A stretch of DNA of 64,000 nucleotides from positions 42,075-106,074 of the forward strand of contig JFHB01000104.1 in NCBI GenBank assembly GCA_000729835.1, given 5' to 3'. The notes under the pieces are model-generated. The model was given only the letters and a program-made list of their open reading frames with translations, searched no databases and had not been told where the DNA came from. This stretch comes from Atkinsonella hypoxylon (taxonomy: Eukaryota; Ascomycota; Sordariomycetes; Hypocreales; Clavicipitaceae). Positions 57,956-64,000 of this stretch are shown here, one piece after another. The position numbers were made by a program, and so were the translations under genes. Within the stretch, counting starts at the first letter, position 1. Every line of letters begins with the position of its first letter.

Positions 57956-59763
57956 GATGTCCTAGTCACTACGTTGGCGTTGGAAGCTCCTCCCATTGGT
58001 CCTCGAGGTTACGCAGGACAACTGGCCAGTTGCCTCTTCGTTTGCTCTCGGGAAGGTGCAGCCTCGTCCGATGTGTTTCGCCCTAAACTCTTTGGGATTG
58101 CGTCCAAGGGCAATTCGGCATGCTGGGCTGTCTGTCGAGCGGGCAAAGTATAATGTCAAGTGTAAGCTGGTTGATTGTGCAACAGAGCCAGGGAGCTTCC
58201 CCGGTCAGTCGAAATGATTTGGCTTCTTGTTTCCCGCTTGGTGGAGAGAAACTTGAATTGGTCACTTTGCGCCGAGGCAAATGGTTTGGCTGCCCGGGTT
58301 CTTGCGTCTGGTTGTATGCGCCAGCGCCGCCGCCGCTGGGCACTTCCGGTGCCGCTTGCTGGCTGGATGATCGCAGAGTCGGTGAAACCCAGAAATAAGT
58401 CACGGTCCGGGGGAATAAAATGACGGCTAACTGGCGAGCAAAGAGGTCGAAAGGGCCTACAGGCGCGGAGTAAAATAAAGCTGAGGACGAGGCACGAGAG
58501 CAGAGCCGAAAGCAGCCGGCCAGAGGTTGGCCAGAGGTTGGCCAGAGGTTTTAGCGCACCAGACCAGACTGCACAACGGCCAGCCCCAATGGGCCAGGCC
58601 CCCAGAAATCAGCGCCCGCAGGCCAGAACCAGCTGCCCGACAGTGGGGTTCTGGCTCGCTGCCAGCGGGGTTCGGGGGTCGGCGGGGCTGAAAAGCCAGC
58701 ACGTCAATGGGCGACGACTTGACGATCGACGACGACGACCCGGTCCCTCCTAGACTTCAATTGGTTTCCCTGATGACATTAGTTTGAAACGCATGGGAAG
58801 ACGAAAGCACACATGCATTCCTCTGACAGATTTCTGCTCATTGTGGCATCGAAAAATCCTATTTGTTCCGACGGATCTCGCCTCGCCTCGCCTCATCTCC
58901 TCTCCTCTCGTCTCGTCTCGTTCCCAGCTAGCTAGTCGCCCTCGGGCGCGCAATCCAACGTCTGCCTACCTACCATGCGTGTGCAAGCAGTGAATGAAAC
59001 ATATGTTATCGGGCATTAATAATAGTTGACCACTTTTCCTACTAGACTCGTTCTGTTTCACATGGCAGCCATGTGATATTTCCTCGCTGTCGTCAATATG
59101 TCCCTTTCGTCCGCCCCCGCCACCCAATTAGCTAGACGGCCACTACTTTCTGTTTACGATTGAATGCGCATCAGGTGACTAACAGGCCTAGTCTTTTGAC
59201 GCTCCAGCTTGTGTCTTGGTCTGGCTGGCTGGTGCTTATGTCGCCAATCTCAATTCTATCAATTCTACTAGACAAGTCTGCTCGCAGGCAGGCGCATTCA
59301 ACTCACTACGCCGTACTCCGTACTCCGTACTTCGCCCACCTTCCCACCCGGGTCTTCACGCACAAAAGCCAAATGCCTCGGGAAGATTCGGCCTCGGCTT
59401 GGACTGGATTCAGACTCAACTGGACAGCGCAAGTCGGGCCAAGTACGTAATTACACGTGTTTCTCTGCCTTCGCATATTATCAACGCATCAACCGAACCA
59501 GCAAGGAGAAAACGTCGCCTGATGAGAAATAATCCCCAATTCATGTATCTCGCTCGGCTATAGTACATATACATACTTCAGCCTATCCATGTATTCTCTC
59601 CCTCGCCCTAAATATCACCTGCATTTTGAATGAACGAAGTTGCTTCCAATCATATGCACCGCACATATTTCCTACCTAGATATATGCCTCCATGCGTCAT
59701 AACTGCCTCCGCCCTCTTTCCCGAGTTTTCCATAGGATAAGTCATTATTCCTTCTTCGCAATC
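57956..59763. other. Intergenic region, AcuM to XDH
   Basis: Holds the AcuM promoter (minus strand) and the 3' side of the xanthine dehydrogenase gene. No gene seen. A GGCCAGAGGTT unit repeats near 58519-58550, and three TACTCCG units lie at 59314-59330. Confidence 0.45.
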
Positions 59764-62700
59764 CTAAATGACCACAAAGAAACTCTCTTCTCCCTCCTTG
59801 GCAGTCACCCTCGCTTTCCTCATGATATCGTCTTCACAAGCCAATCTGATGCGCTCTGGCGTCGCAGGGCTTTGTAGCCTGAGTAGTCCTTCGCCATGGT
59901 CCTCTCCCACCTTGGCCTCCACGCCAGCCATCTTCCTAGCCGACTTGAGGGCATCTCGGATGGCGAAGAAGACGGCGCTACCCAGGAAAAGCGGCGGCTC
60001 TCCTACACCCCTGCTCCGCTGAATGGTCCGCAGTTCTTTCCACTCGACGCCCTTGAGCAACGTGACATTGAATTCCTGAGGTATGTCTCTGAAACCGGGG
60101 ATCTTGTAGGCTCCTGGCCCTCTCGTGAAGAGGTTACCCGCCATGGGCCCGTTACGTAACCACAGTGACTCTTCCATCGTAAAGAGACCCATGCCTTGGA
60201 CAAAAGCGCCTTGAATTTGGCCATAGTCAATGGCTGGATTGATAGATTGGCCCACGTCCATCTTGATATCGGCTCGAAGACAAGTCCATGTTCCCGTCAG
60301 TGTGTCGATTTCCACCTCCGCTGCTGCCACGCCCTGCGTGAAATAAAAGTACATCTTGCCCCTGTTCTCTCCCCATACGTACCCAATCTCAGGTGTCTTG
60401 TAGAAGCCCTGCGCTGAGAGATTCACGCGGTCCACGTACGCAGCGTGGACAATGTCCTTCATGGTAGCCTTGGCGCCGAGTTTGGCGCGGTAGGGCGCTA
60501 GACGCTCATTCAGCTGCTGGCAGGCGTTGAAGGCCGCATAGCCGTTGAGATCTGATGAGGCGGACGCAGCTGTGGCAGAGGCATTGGCGACAGTGTTGGT
60601 GGCCGTCTCTGAGATGAAAACAGTATCGAGAGGCACGCCGAGAGCCTGTGCGACAATCATGGTAATCTTGGTGTGCAGACCTTGACCCATTTCCGTGCCA
60701 CCGTGGGCAACGAGAACAGAGCCGTCGTGGTAGATGTGCACCAGGGCACCAGCTTGATTAAGAAACAGTGCAGTGAAGGAGATGCCGAACTTGGTCGGGA
60801 TAAGGGCCATTCCTCGCTTCCGCCACTTGCAGTCTTGGTTGAACTTGGACACAACGGCTTTGCGGACGTTGTAGTCGCTTTCATGCTTGACCTGCTCGTA
60901 CATCAGGGGCACGTGCCAGTCCTCAATCACCTGGTTGAAGTGCGTGATACCATGTGGTTTATAGAAATTAAACTCACGGAGCTGCTCAACGGGCATGCCC
61001 AGCCGATCTGCGACCTCTTCCATGTACGTTTCTGCGATAAACATGCCCTGAGGGCCGCCGAATCCCCGGAAGGCAGTGTTGGATACCGTATTGGTCCTGC
61101 AGGCTCGGCCACGGACATACATGTTGGGAATGAAGTAGCATCCGTCTGCGTGGGCCATGGAGCGCTCGACCACTGCCGCGCTCAGATCAATGGTGCATCC
61201 GGCATTACTGTAGATGTCCAGGTCGACGGCTTGTATCTTGCCGTCCTTGTTGACACCTACCTTGTAGTACGCAAGGAATGGATGTCTCTGGCCCATGGTG
61301 ACCATGTCTTCTTCTCGAGTCAGCATATAGCGGACCGGCTTGCCTGTCTTGTGAGCAGCCAAGGCAACGGCAGAGCTGAGAATCACAGATCGGGACTCTT
61401 TGCCACCAAATGCACCACCAAGTCTCTTTACTCTGACATTGATTCTGTTCGCTGGTACGCCGCAAACGCGAGCTGCAAAAGTCTGACTATACGCGGACAT
61501 CAGCCTCGACTTTCAGGAGCGGGGCCACACTTGATGTTACGACAGGAGGAGAGGTATAAAGAAATAGGACAAGCAATCAACTTACGTTTCATTAGCATTC
61601 TGTGTGCTGGCAAAAAATTTCCATCTCTCCATCTTCGCGCTTGGGGACGGCAATACAGGCATTGGTTTCGAGGTAGAAATGTTCCTGCCCACCCATGCGA
61701 GCTGTTCCAGTGAAGACGTGATCGCAGGCCTTGAACGCTGCCTCGGTGTCGCCCTTTTTGATTTCTCGGCACCCGGGATAAAAGCTCTCCTTGGCGATAG
61801 CCTCCTCTATGGTCAAAATGGCTGGCAACTCTTCATACTCGATCTTAACGGCCCTGGCTGCTTCGGCAGCCTTGCTAGCTGATGTGGCCAGGATCATGGC
61901 AATAGCTTGACCAGCTGTGTGAACTTCTCCTTCAGCAAAGAACACTTCGTCAAAGCTTGGTGGTCCAAACTTGTTGGCTTCGGCAGAGGGCATATCGTTT
62001 TTGTCGACATAGTCAACGACGCCAGGCATGTCGAGTGCTTGAGAGTAGTCAATAGACTTGATCTTGGCGTGTGCCTTAGTCGACAGGACCCAGCAGCCAA
62101 AGAGTTCGTTCTTCAAAGGAGGTATGTCGTCCGTGTACTGCGCCTCACCCGTAGTTTGCCGCAGTGCCGCAAGATGAGGGTTCAACTTCCCGGTCACTTC
62201 TCGCTCATAAGCTGCCGCGGATGTTTTGTCTACGCTGCCTTTGGATAACGACCTTTCAATCTCCTCAATGGCCTCCTTGTCCGCATGCTTACGTCTGCCG
62301 TCCAGGTTCGTCAATACATCGTGGTAGAAACGATAGAAGAACCCAAGGGCGAGTGCTTTTCTGTAAGATGCCATGCCTCCAGGGACGCTGAACTGCATGT
62401 CGAAGTCTTCATCCAACGCGTTCATAACCCCTTCCAGCACCTCGAGCTCTGCAAATTTCTTACCAATAATGTAGACGGTGGCTTTCTTCGCAGAGCATGT
62501 GGTGGCGGCCATACCGCCGTAAATCAAGTTGCATTCAGTGACGAGACCTTCATCACTTAACTTGACCCGCAGGGCGGCGGTTACGATAGCGATGTCGTCA
62601 TCCTTCCGCTTGGACTGCTTGTAAGTTCGGTAGAATTCGTTCTTGGCCGCTGTTACAGGAATTCTCATGGAAGTAATGATCGCATCTTGGGCCAAAGCCG

Positions 62701-63956
62701 TTCTGCGATATCCCTTGAAGAACGAGGACATCGGGATCTCAGTCTCCTGAGTCCAAGACTTGGTGATGAGGACAGCATTGGCAGCCCAGAGCGCTGGGTT
62801 CAGGTCTGAAATGGGGGAAGCCGTAGCGAGGTTTCCTGCAGGTGTGCCGACATTTCGAATCTGTCTTCCGGCAAAGAACTTGAGTTGTTTCAAGATATTC
62901 TCAAACACCTGCCCTCTTTCATGGCCATAATGCCTGATGGCCTTCTCACAGATACCTTCCAGGTCTGTCAAAACGACGTTGCCGCCAACCTCGATATAAT
63001 CCTCCTTGAACTCGTATTGCCTGAGCTCTGCAACGTCGCCAACATAGACTGCGGCGGGATAGTGAAGGGCTTTGAGCTTGGTTTCAATCTGCGTCTCGCT
63101 ACTTCCACCAATGACCTTGGCCAGTGGGTGAACTTTTTTGATCAGGAGAAGCTGTTCCAGCGTGGTTGGACGATACCAACGCTTTCGTTTGTTGCCAAAT
63201 GCGAGTGGTCGAAATTCATGCTTCTTCAAAGCGGGCGGGAAAATGAGTTCGGTTTCGGGGTTGTACTCTATGAACCCAGGTGGGTTAAAACGCTTGATAG
63301 GTTGACCGTCTAACCCTTTCTTCTGCATGCAGCAACCTCCAGCGGAGGAGCCGTTGCCATTCTCCATACAGCAGCCGCCTCCGTTGGCTTGCTTCGAGTT
63401 TTTTAAAGAATCGGACCCCCCATTAGTCCCGTTAGCTTGGACGCACGGACTCTCAGCTGTCTCATCCGATCCCTTGGTCATGGACTTGCAGCATCCGTTA
63501 CTGCCGTAGGCAGGCGAGTTGCCGTTGTCTTTGCAGCATCCATCAGAGGCGGACTTCTTAGGCAAGCCATCGGGAAAGGATTGTTCAATGCTGAAGGTGT
63601 TGGCGGCATCAAGAATCGGCCTGTACCCCGTGCATCGACACAAGTTTCCGTCGAAACACTCTTCCATGTCCTGCATGGTAGGGGCGTTGTTGTTTCTCAA
63701 CAGAGCATATAAACTCATGACAATACCCGGGGTGCAGAAGCCGCACTGGCTGCCATTTCCCTTGGCCACTCGTTCTTGAGCTGGATGAGGGCGCTTTGTG
63801 TTACCGATGCCCTCGATGGTGATGACATGTTTACCGTCCAGACTGACCAGCGGTGCAAGACAGGCATTGACACTGGCATGATAGATCTGCTTTGTGGTTG
63901 GATTGTATTGACTGATGACAATTGTGCATGCGCCACATCCACCTTCTCCACAACCC
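59764..63956 (-). CDS. xdh: Xanthine dehydrogenase (5' partial, frameshifted)
   Basis: Molybdo-flavoenzyme oxidising hypoxanthine and xanthine to urate in purine use. Visible exons are 63956-61586 and 61486-59764, joined by a 99-nt GTAAGT...TAG intron; the first exon(s) lie outside the window. Domains in order: 2Fe-2S (GCGEGGCGACTIV, QCGFCTPGIVMSLYALL, LCRCTGYRPI), a linker with nine Cys, FAD (VIGGSSETQIETK, GRQIRNVGTPAGNLATASPI), and molybdopterin (RLGGAFGGKESRS, RGFGGPQGMFIAE, HGGTEMGQGLHTK, GVGEPPLFLG with the catalytic Glu). At 61612-61617 a run of six A (six T in the gene) is one base longer than the frame allows: the reading turns from EIF into CQHTEC and stops at 61592. Removing one T would restore the family text into the next exon. 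No other stop interrupts either part. Either a homopolymer error or a very recent null. Confidence 0.9.
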
Positions 63957-64000
63957 CTATACGACGATAACTTGGTCAACTAACTATTTATTCAACTCGG
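63957..64000 (-). other. Part of an intron of xanthine dehydrogenase
   Basis: The first visible exon starts after CGTATAG at 63957; one base (G) completes a codon begun in an exon beyond the window. The sequence GTTAGTTGACC here fits a branch site. The missing exon should encode the N-terminal ferredoxin-like start. Confidence 0.65.

Overview
The window is a stretch of nuclear genome from a filamentous ascomycete. The genes have short introns (about 50-250 nt) with GTANGT-type donors, CTRAY-like branch sites and (C/T)AG acceptors. Gene content (Atg27, eIF2B gamma, Spt20, Ufd2, Spo22/Zip4, AcuM/Rds2, purine hydroxylase) and the style of the proteins point to Sordariomycetes, most likely Hypocreales. 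That placement is inference: no rDNA or other marker is present. No CRISPR, tRNA, rRNA, virus or intact transposon was seen.

Layout. 2.1-6.4 kb: eIF2B gamma (minus) and a PEX22-like peroxin (plus) are divergent and share a promoter region with a double CACGTG. 7.3-10.5 kb: the SAGA subunit Spt20 with very long glutamine tracts. 11.3-12.6 kb: an F-box protein. 12.6-20.1 kb: gene-poor accessory DNA with an AT-rich patch, a tiny N-terminally lipidated protein, a short interstitial telomeric repeat, a small six-cysteine secreted protein and a decayed gene. 21.0-29.9 kb: ATG27, then mitochondrial acetylornithine aminotransferase convergent with glutamate decarboxylase, then a GDSAG-type lipase/esterase. 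31.2-37.7 kb: a TRAF-like RING protein and the E4 ubiquitin ligase UFD2. 37.7-48.9 kb: an 11-kb block with no gene I can support, full of short tandem repeats and ACCTAGGTA / TACGGAGTA words. 48.9-58.0 kb: a Zn2Cys6 regulator, the meiotic ZMM protein SPO22/ZIP4 and the gluconeogenesis regulator AcuM/RDS2. 59.8-64.0 kb: xanthine dehydrogenase, cut off at its 5' end by the window edge.

The genes are mostly housekeeping and do not form one pathway. Loose functional links are glutamate metabolism (ARG8 and GAD), ubiquitin and proteostasis (F-box, RING, UFD2), and carbon/peroxisome metabolism (PEX22-like, AcuM). I reconstructed exon models by matching reading phase across every splice junction. 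The most noteworthy results are: an AcuM zinc cluster split over four exons, including 23-nt and 18-nt microexons; two GC-AG introns (UFD2, SPO22); a one-base homopolymer insertion that breaks xanthine dehydrogenase; a possible 75-nt retained in-frame intron in SPT20; and a small cysteine-rich secreted protein next to a decayed gene.
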